DNA of 64,000 nucleotides from Anaeromassilibacillus sp001305115 (GTDB lineage: Bacteria; Bacillota; Clostridia; Oscillospirales; Acutalibacteraceae): positions 2,728,001 through 2,792,000 of the forward strand of contig AP031437.1 of NCBI GenBank assembly GCA_042854365.1. Reading direction: 5' to 3'. Of this stretch, positions 1-9,387 are shown piece after piece; the stretch's first letter is position 1, and the number at the start of each line of letters is the position of its first letter. A program made the translations under genes and the position numbers. The notes under the pieces were generated by a model that made no database searches, was not told where the DNA came from, and saw only the letters and a program-made list of their open reading frames with translations.

Positions 1-725
1 TTTTAGAGGCCTATTGTATCTCTTGCGCCACCGGCGCCCCTTGCCGACTGGCAGACGCCCGCCTCCATTCGGTACGCTACACATCTGTCTGGGCCAAAGC
101 CTACCGCCGAGCTTTCCTGCTGGAACAAAACCTGTGGTTTCCGGAGAAACAGGAAAAGTCGCAGGATGTCCTTTTTAATACACTTGTTTACTACGCCTGC
201 CGTTCCGCCGCATATATCCCTGTTGTCATGTACGGTTACCGCAAACATCCAAACTCGGTCTGCAACCGGTATCATTCGGATTTCCTTCCGGGAATGGAGC
301 AACTGATGGAGCGCAATCTTGCGCACATTACCGAATTCTTTCCAGGGCGAGAAGACCTTTTGGACGACTTTCTCCACTACCGTGTAGCTGGAATCCTGCT
401 GGATACAATGCGGCTCTCTATCTTTCACCCTGACAACCCCATGAAGTATCACCAACGCCGCCAAGCGTTCCACGCGCTGCTGGAATATCCGCGTTTTTCC
501 GAATGCCTTGCAAACTTGGATTTGACATGTTATTGGTTGGAACGTCAGTTTCTTTTAAACTGTGCGCGGAAAAGAAGATTTTTTCTCTTGACGCTTGCTT
601 ATCGGTATCCGTGGATTTTAAAAGGATATGGTGGGATCATGCACCGAAAAAAGTATTGGAAAGCAAAATGGATGTGGGGATACCATGCAAATGAAACTGG
701 TCAGTATTATCGTCCCCATCTATAA
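1..725 (+). CDS. Glycosyltransferase family 2, C-terminal part (5' end outside window)
   Basis: The frame is open from base 3 and ends with TAA at 723-725; no start lies in the window. The visible ~240 residues match the second half of a GT2 (GT-A fold) surface-polysaccharide glycosyltransferase: an acceptor-side stretch VWAKAYRRAFLLEQ, then KSQDVLFN where these enzymes usually carry an ED/QD pair, then a helical, basic C-terminus. The DxD sugar-nucleotide motif must lie upstream. It overlaps the next glycosyltransferase by 41 bases, which indicates translational coupling in one operon. The sugar donor and acceptor cannot be deduced. Confidence 0.72.
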   Translation, partial: LEAYCISCATGAPCRLADARLHSVRYTSVWAKAYRRAFLLEQNLWFPEKQEKSQDVLFNTLVYYACRSAAYIPVVMYGYRKHPNSVCNRYHSDFLPGMEQLMERNLAHITEFFPGREDLLDDFLHYRVAGILLDTMRLSIFHPDNPMKYHQRRQAFHALLEYPRFSECLANLDLTCYWLERQFLLNCARKRRFFLLTLAYRYPWILKGYGGIMHRKKYWKAKWMWGYHANETGQYYRPHL

Positions 726-1701
726 CATGGAGACATTCGTTTCCCGCGGAGTACAATGCCTGAAAGCGCAAACCTATCCAAACTTGGAAATTCTTCTGAT
801 CGACGACGGCTCGACCGATGGAAGCGGTATCGCCTGCGACCAGGAGGCACAGATGGACCGGCGTATTCGGGTATACCATACGGCGAACCGCGGGGCCGGA
901 CCGGCCCGCAACCTTGGAATTCAACAGGCGACCGGAACATACCTCCATTTTTTCGATGTGGACGATTTCCTTTATCCAAACGCCATCACGCTTCTTGTGG
1001 AAGCCGCGGAAAAAACCGGGGTTGACTTGGTGGTGGGCGGATTTTCTGTGGACGATCACAACCGGAATCAACGTTGGGTCCCCAAAGCAGACCACCAGTA
1101 TCGGACCGGCGAACAAGTTCGCCGCCATTTTTATCCGTATATGTGGATGTTTGGGGAATGGGGAATCCTCCAGTCGGTATGTTTTAAACTTTTTCGTACC
1201 GCGACTGTCCGAAAACACGCTGTATCCTTTCCCGATCTCCGCCGCAACCAGGACGAGGTTTTTCTGGTAGAATTCGTTCACATCATGAAGGACGTGTATT
1301 TCATCCCCGATATTTTATACCGTTATTTTGCCAACGACCATGCGCGTCTTTTTCGTAAGGTCCCATACGATTATTTTCCCATCGTCCAACAGGCCACACG
1401 GCGAATCATGGAATTGGTCCTAAGCTGGAATCCGAAAAACCGCGCGGTGCGGGACAAGCTTCTACAGGACTATTACTATAAAACGTTTCAGAGCATCTGG
1501 TTTCTTTTCAATCCATATAGAAAACGTTCCCACCGGCAACGTTATCGGAGGATGGTCGAAATCGTAGAGTCCTTCCTCGCGGCTCTTCCCGACCGCAGTT
1601 TTGGCGAAAACGCGGCGGTCTACCGGTACATGTGTAACCGCCAGTACCTCCGCCTTTATCTGCGGATGTGGTATTTCACCTGGAAACACCGAAACGACTG
1701 A
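685..1701 (+). CDS. Glycosyltransferase family 2
   Basis: A 338-residue GT-A enzyme that should add one sugar to a lipid-linked or surface polysaccharide at the cytoplasmic face. It opens with KLVSIIVPIYNMETF, followed by LLIDDGSTDGS (nucleotide binding) and FFDVDDFLYP (DxD-type metal site, about residue 90). The C-terminus is basic and rich in Tyr/Arg, as in enzymes that sit on the membrane. I chose ATG 685 because GGGGA lies just upstream and the protein then starts right at the GT2 fold; a start at 628 would add 19 unrelated residues. Sugar specificity is unknown. Confidence 0.85.
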   Translation: MQMKLVSIIVPIYNMETFVSRGVQCLKAQTYPNLEILLIDDGSTDGSGIACDQEAQMDRRIRVYHTANRGAGPARNLGIQQATGTYLHFFDVDDFLYPNAITLLVEAAEKTGVDLVVGGFSVDDHNRNQRWVPKADHQYRTGEQVRRHFYPYMWMFGEWGILQSVCFKLFRTATVRKHAVSFPDLRRNQDEVFLVEFVHIMKDVYFIPDILYRYFANDHARLFRKVPYDYFPIVQQATRRIMELVLSWNPKNRAVRDKLLQDYYYKTFQSIWFLFNPYRKRSHRQRYRRMVEIVESFLAALPDRSFGENAAVYRYMCNRQYLRLYLRMWYFTWKHRND

Positions 1702-1717
1702 AAAGGGAGGGGGACAC

Positions 1718-3277
1718 TTGCGCACAAGGGCTACTGCCAAGAATGTTCTGTGGGGCCTTTTCCAACAGGCGGTTCTGTGTTTCCTGGGTTTTTTCTCACG
1801 CCGCGTGATGCTGAACACCATTGGAACCACAGGGGTCGGTCTGAACGCCCTGTTGACAAACGTTTTATCTGCCCTCACCCTTGCGGAGATGGGGATTGGG
1901 ACCGTGATTGTTTATCACCTGTACCGGCCGTTGGCTCAAGGAGACAAACGGGAAGTCTGCCGCCTGATACAATTTTACCGAACGACTTATCGCAAAGTCG
2001 CTGGTGCGATCACTGGACTTGGATTATTAGCAATTCCATTTCTACCGTCCCTCACGAAGGGGGTATCCTATAGCCGGCTCTATGTAGCAGCGGTGTTTCT
2101 GCTCTTTCTTGCACAGATGGTTTGTTCGTATTTCTTTTCTTACCAGCGTTCCCTGTTGTCTGCGGATCAAAAGCAGTATATCGTCTCCATCGTGGATCTA
2201 CTTTTCCGGGGGTGCTCCACCATCGGCGGAGTCCTTGTATTGCTCCTGACGCATGAATTGCTTGTTTATCTCGTTTTTCGGTTCTTCACAAGCCTTTTCA
2301 ACCATCTGGCCCTTTCCAAACAAGTAAACCGGCTGTATCCTTACCTAAAACAAGCAAAAGAGCCGCTTTCTCCCGAAAGGAAAAAATTGCTCTTTTTCGA
2401 TGTGCGCGACCGGTTCACCGGCAAACTTTCCTGGACGCTCACCAGTTGTATGGACAACCTTTTCATATCACTTTTGGTAGGGACTGTCCAAGTCGGCCTA
2501 TATTCCAACTATACCATCGTGTTCCATACTTTGACCAATGGAGTGAACCAAATTTCCGCTGCCATGAGCGGCAGCATTGGAAACCTGTTAGCGACCGGCA
2601 GCAAAGAACAGGTGGATTCTACCTTACAGAAGCTTTTATTCGCGATGTATTGGATTGCCACCTTTTGCAGTACCTGCCTGTTTTGCTTGATCGATCCATT
2701 TATCTCCTTCGTCTTCGGGCCTGCGATGGTCCTAGACCGGCCCATCGTGGAGATTTGCATCCTCAACTTCTTTTTGATGACCATGCGGATTCCCCTTTGG
2801 AATATGGTCGGCGCCTCGGGGCTCTTCAAAAAGGATAAGTATATTTCCCTCTTTGGAGCATCCGTCAACCTCATCGTGTCGTTTATACTCGGAAGCCATT
2901 TGGGCATGTTAGGAATTTTCATCGGCACCACTTGTACCTACGCCACTCAGTTTCTTTTAAAGACCATTTTATTCTACCATTGTTTTCTTCAAAGGTCCTG
3001 TGCAACATTTCTTAAAAAAATTGGACTTTATCTCTTTCTTTCACTGGCAATTGCCGGGACTGCACACAGAATCTGCATATGGATTTCTACAGGAACAGCG
3101 CTCCTGGACTTTGTTCTTCAGGGATTGGCCTCTGCTGCCTTCCCTCTGGCCATCAATACTGTGCTGTTTTTTCACACAGACTCCTTTCATTCGCTTTGCC
3201 AGTCCTTTGTGAAACTCCTACATCATACAAATCACTCCGGTCAAAAGGGCGGTGAGCCATCTGAATCCATCATCTAA
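1718..3277 (+). CDS. Polysaccharide flippase (Wzx/MATE-like)
   Basis: A 519-residue polytopic membrane protein with about a dozen hydrophobic helices, of the oligosaccharide flippase (MOP) superfamily. The N-terminus (FSRRVMLNTIGTTGVGLNAL) is the usual entry to the first two helices of Gram-positive Wzx-type exporters. Its expected role is to flip lipid-linked repeat units across the membrane. The start is taken as TTG 1718 after GGAGGGGGACAC; the longer frame from 1601 is antisense-like and overlaps the previous gene by 100 bases. It overlaps the polymerase gene by 26 bases, supporting a Wzx/Wzy pathway. The substrate is unknown. Confidence 0.82.
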   Translation: MRTRATAKNVLWGLFQQAVLCFLGFFSRRVMLNTIGTTGVGLNALLTNVLSALTLAEMGIGTVIVYHLYRPLAQGDKREVCRLIQFYRTTYRKVAGAITGLGLLAIPFLPSLTKGVSYSRLYVAAVFLLFLAQMVCSYFFSYQRSLLSADQKQYIVSIVDLLFRGCSTIGGVLVLLLTHELLVYLVFRFFTSLFNHLALSKQVNRLYPYLKQAKEPLSPERKKLLFFDVRDRFTGKLSWTLTSCMDNLFISLLVGTVQVGLYSNYTIVFHTLTNGVNQISAAMSGSIGNLLATGSKEQVDSTLQKLLFAMYWIATFCSTCLFCLIDPFISFVFGPAMVLDRPIVEICILNFFLMTMRIPLWNMVGASGLFKKDKYISLFGASVNLIVSFILGSHLGMLGIFIGTTCTYATQFLLKTILFYHCFLQRSCATFLKKIGLYLFLSLAIAGTAHRICIWISTGTALLDFVLQGLASAAFPLAINTVLFFHTDSFHSLCQSFVKLLHHTNHSGQKGGEPSESII

Positions 3278-4577
3278 ACAGCCCTATAGGGAACCATCCA
3301 ATCCACCAATCAAACCGGAACAAATTCGTTTTGACGCCTGGTTGATCTGCTTTTATTATCTTTGCATGCCGCTCACCTTTATCACGGTTGTCCCAGGCAT
3401 ATCTGCGCTAAAGGTTGTGACTGTCCCACTCTCCGCATTTTTTCTGTTCAGCCTGTTCTTCTCAAAGGAACGGGCGATTTCTTTCAATAGCGGACATCTG
3501 TGTTACGTACTTCATCTTCTCTATATGACCAGCACGCTGTTTTTCTACCGCGATTTAGAGAGTATTACCGTGGTCAGGGATGTCGCGTTTGCTCTGTTTT
3601 TCACCCTCTTGGCAACTTGCCGCGTGTACAACCAACTGGAGCGCCGCCTCCTATCCCACACATGGCTGCTCGTGGGGCTGATCTGCATGTTCCTCTGTTT
3701 TTTTAGTAAGCAGACCCTTTACGAAGGCCGGACCGCTATTGTCATTTTTGACTCAGAGGAAGATCCCAATTTCTTTTGTATGTATTTTATCTTTCCTATG
3801 TTGTTCGCCCTAGAGGCATGGATGCAAGGCCGCCACCGCCTCCATTGGCCGCTCCTGTACTGTATCCTGCTCTTCTATGCCGTTCTTCGGACTGGTTCAC
3901 GGGGCGGCCTCGTCGCACTCGTATCCGGTGCATTTGCCTATATTCTTGTAGCCGTCCGGAAATCCCCTGTAAAGCGAAACATTTTCCCCGCTGTGCTCTT
4001 GGTGGGGATCGTGGTATGGACCATTTCTATATGGTTTCTTCCAGAAGCACTGCGCAGCCGCTATCATTGGGCGCAGATTCTAGCGGATCAAGGGAGCGGC
4101 CGTTTTTCCATCTGGTCGTATCTTCTCGGCCAGATTTGCACCAATGCGTCTGCCTTGGTCCATGGCTTTGGCATTTGTTCCACGGCCGGACAATTGACTG
4201 CCGCAGGATTTCTAAATACTTACGCCCACAACCAATGGATTCAAACCTTATTTGACCAGGGACTGCTCGGCCTATTCTTCTATGCGGCTTTAATGGGCGC
4301 CTGTCTGTTCCGAAATGTTCGAAAGCAACCCTTGTTTGCCTGTGGGCTGATTGCCACGCTTGTATGTTCGTTTTCCCTCAGTTTTTATACAAACAAGCCG
4401 TATTTAAATGTTTTTATGATGTGTTGCATGACCTTTTCGGAAACCTCACCCATGCGGGCCAACAAAACCACATGCCCGCCCCATCTAAAACATATGCATC
4501 CGAATTCCAGACCATCCGGTTTTCAGAGGGAGGAAAGCAATCATGAAAAAGGTCTCCATCATTGTCCCCGTATATAA
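3252..4577 (+). CDS. O-antigen ligase/polymerase-like membrane protein (Wzy-like)
   Basis: A 441-residue protein with about ten to twelve hydrophobic segments and a large loop before the C-terminal helices. TGSRGGLVALVSG in the middle is the typical short motif of the Wzy_C / O-antigen ligase family, and AHNQWIQTLFDQGLLGL is typical of its later loop. In a monoderm it would polymerise repeat units delivered by the adjacent flippase. The start is GTG 3252 inside the end of the flippase gene; the ribosome site is weak, so coupling is likely. The last ~35 hydrophilic residues overlap the next gene start. Confidence 0.8.
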   Translation: MSHLNPSSKQPYREPSNPPIKPEQIRFDAWLICFYYLCMPLTFITVVPGISALKVVTVPLSAFFLFSLFFSKERAISFNSGHLCYVLHLLYMTSTLFFYRDLESITVVRDVAFALFFTLLATCRVYNQLERRLLSHTWLLVGLICMFLCFFSKQTLYEGRTAIVIFDSEEDPNFFCMYFIFPMLFALEAWMQGRHRLHWPLLYCILLFYAVLRTGSRGGLVALVSGAFAYILVAVRKSPVKRNIFPAVLLVGIVVWTISIWFLPEALRSRYHWAQILADQGSGRFSIWSYLLGQICTNASALVHGFGICSTAGQLTAAGFLNTYAHNQWIQTLFDQGLLGLFFYAALMGACLFRNVRKQPLFACGLIATLVCSFSLSFYTNKPYLNVFMMCCMTFSETSPMRANKTTCPPHLKHMHPNSRPSGFQREESNHEKGLHHCPRI

Positions 4578-5358
4578 TGAAGAGGCTACGATCGTCCGAT
4601 GTATCGATAGCTTGTTGGCGCAAACATACTCTCTTCTGGAAATCCTTGTCATTGACGACGGTTCCTGTGACAAAACGCGTATCCTTCTGGAACAATATGG
4701 CGGGCAGATCGTGCTTCTCTTCCAGCAACATCGCGGTGTTGCATCCGCCCGAAATGCGGGCTTGTTGCGAGCAACGGGCGACTTTATACTGTTCGTCGAT
4801 GGGGATGACTATTTAGAACAAAACTGCGTGGAACAGGTCCTTCAAAAGCAGCAAAAAAGTGGTGCGGACATCGTCCGGTTCTCTTACCGCCTGCTTTATC
4901 CAGATGGACACATCGAAGAACCCCTCTCTTATTTTCAGGAAGAACAACTCCTTTTAAAAGGCGCATTCTGCAAAAACATTTATCCGTATTTCTTGTCATC
5001 CATTCGGTTCAACTCGGTTTGGGCAACTCTATACAAGCGGGAACTGCTTGCTGGGGTGGTTTTCCCCGTACATATGAGGACCGCAGAGGATGCCGCTTTT
5101 TCTTTAGAGGCGTACACGCGGGCGCAAAGTGTCTTACTGGTCACAGACATTCACTATTTTTATATGCAGACTCCCACTGGGTTAAGCAAACAGGGACTCC
5201 ATTTGCTCGAAAAAGTTTGGTGCAACCTGTGGCTTCTAAAATATATTTTGAACAAGCTGGACGCTTGGGGAATGGACTCGCTTTTCAACCGTCTAAAAGT
5301 CTATATTCGTCCGTTATGGCTTCTCTTTTCCAAATGTAAGTCCAGACGGCGCAGATGA
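4543..5358 (+). CDS. Glycosyltransferase family 2
   Basis: A 271-residue GT2 enzyme beginning MKKVSIIVPVYNEEATI. The nucleotide-binding motif LVIDDGSCDKT and the metal-binding FVDGDDYLEQN (about residue 87) are intact, and AEDAAFSLEAY in the second half supplies the ED pair typical of these enzymes. The start is ATG 4543 after GGGAGGAAAGCAATC. It overlaps the polymerase gene upstream by 35 bases and is followed after 13 bases by the next transferase. It probably adds one residue of the repeat unit; which sugar cannot be read from sequence. Confidence 0.87.
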   Translation: MKKVSIIVPVYNEEATIVRCIDSLLAQTYSLLEILVIDDGSCDKTRILLEQYGGQIVLLFQQHRGVASARNAGLLRATGDFILFVDGDDYLEQNCVEQVLQKQQKSGADIVRFSYRLLYPDGHIEEPLSYFQEEQLLLKGAFCKNIYPYFLSSIRFNSVWATLYKRELLAGVVFPVHMRTAEDAAFSLEAYTRAQSVLLVTDIHYFYMQTPTGLSKQGLHLLEKVWCNLWLLKYILNKLDAWGMDSLFNRLKVYIRPLWLLFSKCKSRRRR

Positions 5359-5371
5359 AATGGAGGAATCT

Positions 5372-6205
5372 ATGCGGCTACAGGTTCTTGTTGTAACGCG
5401 CGGCCAAAACGATCATCGTTTGGTCTCCCAAATGAATCTTCAAAGTGACGCTGTTTTTGGAAATCAATGTGGTCGTCATATATCCGAAATATTTTGCTAC
5501 AATGGATACACCATCCGCTATGAATCCCGGGCCGAGTGCGGCGTTGGATTCAACCGAAACACGGTCTGGATGTACGCGGATGCGGACATCTGCCTATTTG
5601 CCGACGACGACGTCCGCTATTGGAATGGATATACAGAACGGGTTCTGGCAGAGTTTGCCCGTCATCCAGAGGCGGATGTCATTCTATTTAATTTTCACAG
5701 CACCAATCCAAAGCGGCAGGAATACCAGATTCCAAAATGGACGCGCGTCCACTGGTACAATGCCCTCCGCTATGGCACATACCGCATCGCTGTCCGCACG
5801 GCTCGTGTCCAACAAGTGCACCTTGCGTTCTCCCTTTTGTTCGGTGGAGGCGCCCGCTATGGTTCCGGGGAAGATACGATTTTTTTACACGACTGTTGCA
5901 AGCGCGGACTGCGGATTTATGCAAGTCCCCTCTTTCTCGGCGAAGTCTCCCATTTGACTTCCACATGGTTTGAAGGCTATACCCCTAAGTTCTTTCACGA
6001 CAAAGGCGCGCTTCTTGCACACCTGTTTCCACGCCTGGCAAAGCCGTTCGGTTTCCTTCTTTTACTACGGCATCCAGAATTTCTAAGCAACGGCCTTGGC
6101 TTTCAAAAGGCTTACCAGTATCTGAATGAGGGCATTCAGGAATATCTTGGAAGGCCCTTAAAAGAGGTTTCCCATGAAAAAACGGCTGATCTTCGTCAAC
6201 AATAA
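5372..6205 (+). CDS. GT-A type glycosyltransferase, divergent GT2
   Basis: A 277-residue protein with a GT-A-like layout but an atypical N-terminus (LQVLVVTRGQNDHRLVSQMN). The acidic run FADDDVRYWNGY at about residue 75 is the likely metal/sugar-nucleotide site, and GSGEDTIFLHDC further on is the likely catalytic acidic pair. This resembles GT2 enzymes of Clostridia and Lactobacillales polysaccharide loci. I prefer ATG 5372 over 5360 because GGAGG (5362-5366) sits 5 bases before it and overlaps the earlier ATG. It overlaps the next gene by 32 bases. Confidence 0.72.
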   Translation: MRLQVLVVTRGQNDHRLVSQMNLQSDAVFGNQCGRHISEIFCYNGYTIRYESRAECGVGFNRNTVWMYADADICLFADDDVRYWNGYTERVLAEFARHPEADVILFNFHSTNPKRQEYQIPKWTRVHWYNALRYGTYRIAVRTARVQQVHLAFSLLFGGGARYGSGEDTIFLHDCCKRGLRIYASPLFLGEVSHLTSTWFEGYTPKFFHDKGALLAHLFPRLAKPFGFLLLLRHPEFLSNGLGFQKAYQYLNEGIQEYLGRPLKEVSHEKTADLRQQ

Positions 6206-7358
6206 TCTTCATAGCGGCGGTATTCAGCGGAGTCTATTGAATCTGCTCGCCAATCTCCAGGGACAGTGCCAGATCACTTTGTTGCTCATGTCCGACACGG
6301 GAGAATATCGAGAACAACTTCCTCCGGAAATTCAAGTATTGCACTGTCCTCCATTATTGCGTATACTTGGTATGAGCCAACGGGAACTCTGGCCTAAAGC
6401 AAAGGGACTCTACTTTCTGCGTTCCTTCTTGGTTGTTCTATGCCGGATCATTGGCAATTCTCTTCCGCTTCGCGTTTTGTCTTTCTTTCAAAAACAATTG
6501 GGGCCTTACGACATCGCCATATCCTGTATGCAAAGCGAGCGGCCTTCGATTTTATACGGTGGCGCCAATGAAATTGTCTTGTACCGTATTCAAGCGGAGA
6601 AAAAAATCGCCATGGTACATGCAGATCTTTTACATTGTGGAAGCAATACTCCGGCGGTTCGAAAATTGTACGGCCAGTTCGATTCCATCCTCACCTGCTC
6701 CAAAGGATGCAGGGACCACTTCCTTTGTGCTTTTCCGGAACTGCGGGACCTCGTCCGTGTTGTACCAAACTTTCACGATTTTGTGGGAATCTCGTATTTT
6801 TCCAACCAGAATCCAGTGGTATACCCCGGGGACAAAATCCATGTAATTACGGTCGCGCGGTTAAGCGGAGAGAAGGGGCTCGAGCGGGCACTCGAGGCTG
6901 TACAGGCATGTGTGGCGGCGGGTATCCCTATTTCCTATCAGATTGTTGGGGATGGACCCAAGCGGGCTGCTCTGCAAAAATATGCCGTAAAACTCGGTGT
7001 GTCTGCATGCGTGGCTTTCCATAGATTCCAGGAAAACCCTTACCGGTTTATGCGAAATGCAGATCTCTTTTTACTCCCCTCCTACCACGAAGCAGCCCCT
7101 CTTGTTTTTACGGAGGCAAAATATCTGGGACTTCCTATCTTGGCCACCCATACGTCGTCCGTGCGGGAATTGATACTGGAGGACCATGCAGGATGGGTCT
7201 GTGAAAATACCACGCAAGACATTGTCCATTGTTTAAAACAGGTTTGCAGCAATCCCAAGGTACTCAAAGAAAAGCGGGACTGGTTGTCCCGCCGGATGTA
7301 CACCAACGAAGAAGCGGCAAAACAATGGAACAATTTACTCAACAATCAGGAACCTTGA
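6174..7358 (+). CDS. Glycosyltransferase family 4 (GT-B fold)
   Basis: A 394-residue GT-B enzyme. The N-terminal domain opens with RLIFVNNNLHSGGIQRSL, the acceptor-side GGxxR-type motif. The C-terminal donor domain has VARLSGEKGLERAL, YQIVGDGPKRAALQK, NADLFLLPSYHEAAPLVFTE (the E-x7-E region) and LPILATHTSSVRELI. It probably transfers a sugar or sugar phosphate onto the growing repeat unit. It is co-directional with ugd 13 bases downstream, so a uronic acid in the polymer is a reasonable inference, though this enzyme's donor is not shown. Confidence 0.85.
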   Translation: MKKRLIFVNNNLHSGGIQRSLLNLLANLQGQCQITLLLMSDTGEYREQLPPEIQVLHCPPLLRILGMSQRELWPKAKGLYFLRSFLVVLCRIIGNSLPLRVLSFFQKQLGPYDIAISCMQSERPSILYGGANEIVLYRIQAEKKIAMVHADLLHCGSNTPAVRKLYGQFDSILTCSKGCRDHFLCAFPELRDLVRVVPNFHDFVGISYFSNQNPVVYPGDKIHVITVARLSGEKGLERALEAVQACVAAGIPISYQIVGDGPKRAALQKYAVKLGVSACVAFHRFQENPYRFMRNADLFLLPSYHEAAPLVFTEAKYLGLPILATHTSSVRELILEDHAGWVCENTTQDIVHCLKQVCSNPKVLKEKRDWLSRRMYTNEEAAKQWNNLLNNQEP

Positions 7359-7371
7359 AAGGCGGGATACG

Positions 7372-8682
7372 ATGAAAATTGCAGTTGCCGGAACCGGTTA
7401 TGTCGGTTTGGTGACCGGTGTTTGCCTAGCTGAGCACGGCCATACGGTTACGTGCGTCGATGTGGATGAACAGAAAATCGCCCAGATGCAGCGCGATATT
7501 TCTCCCATTTATGAAGATGGGCTTTCCGAACTGATGAAAAAGAACCATGACCGGCTTTTCTATACAACTGATTATAGAGCCGCCTATGCGGATAAAGATG
7601 TCATTATCATCGGTGTTGGCACACCGGAAAAAAAGGATGGCAGCGCCAATCTCTCCTATGTGTATGCAGTCGCAGGACAAATTGCAGAGAGCGTCACACA
7701 GGACTGTGTTGTTGTGGTAAAATCCACCGTCCCCATCGGAACAAACGATAAGGTAGAGGCCATCTTGAATGCCAAGAGCAAATCCTCCATCCGCATTCGT
7801 GTGGCATCCAATCCAGAATTTTTGGCCCAGGGAACTGCGGTGCACGACACATTGCACGCTTCGCGGATTGTCATTGGTGTGGAAGAGCGCGAAACCGGCG
7901 AACTCTTAAAAAAGATGTATCAGGACTTCGACGCCCCTATTCTGGTGACCAACCGCAAAAGCGCAGAAATGATTAAATATGCCTCCAACGATTTTTTAGC
8001 CTTAAAGATTTCCTACATCAATGAGATTGCACTTCTCTGTGAACTGGTAGGCGCCGACATTGACGATGTTACACGAGGAATGGGATTCGATCCCCGTATT
8101 GGAAATAAATTTTTACAGGCGGGTATTGGATACGGCGGCAGCTGTTTCCCAAAGGATACCAAAGCCCTGCATTGGCTTGCCAATTTTCATGACTACGAAA
8201 TCAAGACCATCAAGGCGGCAATCGAAGTCAATGAAAATCAAAAGCTGAAGCCTATCAAGATTGCCCGAAAGTATTTTGACAGCTTAGAGGGTTTGACCAT
8301 TGCCGTTTTGGGATTGACCTTCAAGCCGGGTACGGACGACCTTCGGGAAGCGCCGTCCCTTGTAAACATCCCGATTATGCTGGACGATGGGGCACATGTA
8401 AAGGCTTGGGACCCTGTTGGGACAGAAAATTTCAAAAAACGTTCTCTGGGCGACATCAAATATTGCGATACCATCGAGGAAACCTTGGATGGAGCAGACC
8501 TGTGTTTTATTTTCACAGAATGGCCTGAAGTAAAAAATTTGGACATCTCCTTGTTTTCCAAGAAAATGCGACAAGCGATTATCATCGATGGGCGCAATTG
8601 CTACGCACTTGACCGCATGGAGCAGCAGCCCGTAATTTATCACAGCATTGGCCGTAGAACCATTGTCAATCTTGAGCCATGA
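7372..8682 (+). CDS. ugd: UDP-glucose 6-dehydrogenase
   Basis: A 436-residue cytoplasmic enzyme that oxidises UDP-glucose to UDP-glucuronate with two NAD+. The Rossmann motif GTGYVGLVTG is at residues 7-16, STVPIGT at about 118-124, the substrate lysine region around 200-210 (IKYASNDFLALK), and the catalytic cysteine at about 258 in GGSCFPKDTKAL. The C-terminal domain has LTFKPGTDDLREAPS. Its length matches the family. It closes the polysaccharide operon and should supply the uronic acid donor. The start is ATG 7372 after GGCGGGATACG. Confidence 0.95.
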   Translation: MKIAVAGTGYVGLVTGVCLAEHGHTVTCVDVDEQKIAQMQRDISPIYEDGLSELMKKNHDRLFYTTDYRAAYADKDVIIIGVGTPEKKDGSANLSYVYAVAGQIAESVTQDCVVVVKSTVPIGTNDKVEAILNAKSKSSIRIRVASNPEFLAQGTAVHDTLHASRIVIGVEERETGELLKKMYQDFDAPILVTNRKSAEMIKYASNDFLALKISYINEIALLCELVGADIDDVTRGMGFDPRIGNKFLQAGIGYGGSCFPKDTKALHWLANFHDYEIKTIKAAIEVNENQKLKPIKIARKYFDSLEGLTIAVLGLTFKPGTDDLREAPSLVNIPIMLDDGAHVKAWDPVGTENFKKRSLGDIKYCDTIEETLDGADLCFIFTEWPEVKNLDISLFSKKMRQAIIIDGRNCYALDRMEQQPVIYHSIGRRTIVNLEP

Positions 8683-8889
8683 TCCATAAAGCAATCCCAT
8701 TGTGTCCGAAAGAAAGGCCTTTGTAGAGAGCTTGTATACTGTCCCGACCGGTTAGCTTCGCATGTATAGATCCCTTAACTGGCGGGTCCGCTTTGCCGGC
8801 AATGGAAACATTCAATGAGTGCATCGATACAAATGAAGCTTAGCATATTCGCGATAGGGATTCCCTACCTTTTCGGAGATTATCCTTAT

Positions 8890-8925
8890 TAAAAATATTC
8901 ATTTGTTTGATGATGAATATTTTTA
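8890..8925 (+). terminator. Terminator-like inverted repeat after ugd
   Basis: A perfect 13-bp inverted repeat (TAAAAATATTCAT, loop of 10, ATGAATATTTTTA) followed by GATTTTCTTTT. The stem is AT-rich, so it may be a weak terminator or a protein-binding palindrome. It lies 207 bases after ugd. Confidence 0.45.
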
Positions 8926-9180
8926 GATTTTCTTTTAGGAAGATTGCTTTGATAAGCGCAAAATGCAGCGTTGAATATGTTTATCCTATTATGGAATATT
9001 CATAGAAACAACATGTTGTTTGTTTCCCTCGTCCAGAGAAGCATATTACCCAGAGTGGAAAACATCTAAGAATCGTATGCGAACGCTTTAAAAGGTGGAG
9101 CAACAGCAAACGAAGTGGCAAAATGTATACAGGTTTGTTTCAGATTGATTCCTGTTTACCATTTTGTATGGATTCTTCAA

Positions 9181-9213
9181 AACGGTCAGTCTTTAACGAT
9201 TGGCCGTTTTTTT
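9181..9213 (+). terminator. Intrinsic terminator, + strand
   Basis: An 8-bp stem AACGGTCA / TGGCCGTT with one G-T pair and a 12-base loop runs directly into seven T. It points with ugd transcription and probably ends the polysaccharide operon or an untranslated transcript. Confidence 0.6.
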
Positions 9214-9268
9214 ATGCAGAAAAGCCATTTTCCCCGTTCCAGCTCTTACATCCTCCACAGGATAAAGT

Positions 9269-9316
9269 AAAGGAACGCCTCCCCCCGCCCGTAGAGCGGT
9301 TGAAAAGCGTTCCCTT
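9269..9316 (-). terminator. Terminator after htrA, - strand
   Basis: AAGGAACGC and GCGTTCCCTT pair across an inner CCGC/GCGG stem. Read on the minus strand the hairpin ends in TTTACTTT, about 75 bases after the htrA stop. Confidence 0.5.
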
Positions 9317-9387
9317 ATCATTTTATTTCGTTTCAAAAATTCGATTGCCGCGGCCGCATACTCAAAAAGCTCTTTCCCTGTACCTTC

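Larger units (their letters stand above)
8683..9387. other. Intergenic region between ugd and htrA (about 700 bases)
   Basis: The convergent 3' ends of ugd (+) and htrA (-) face each other across this gap. It holds three hairpins described separately and an AT-rich stretch at about 8860-9000. I see no supportable gene; the 108-codon frame at 9123 has no ribosome site and no recognisable protein character. Confidence 0.6.
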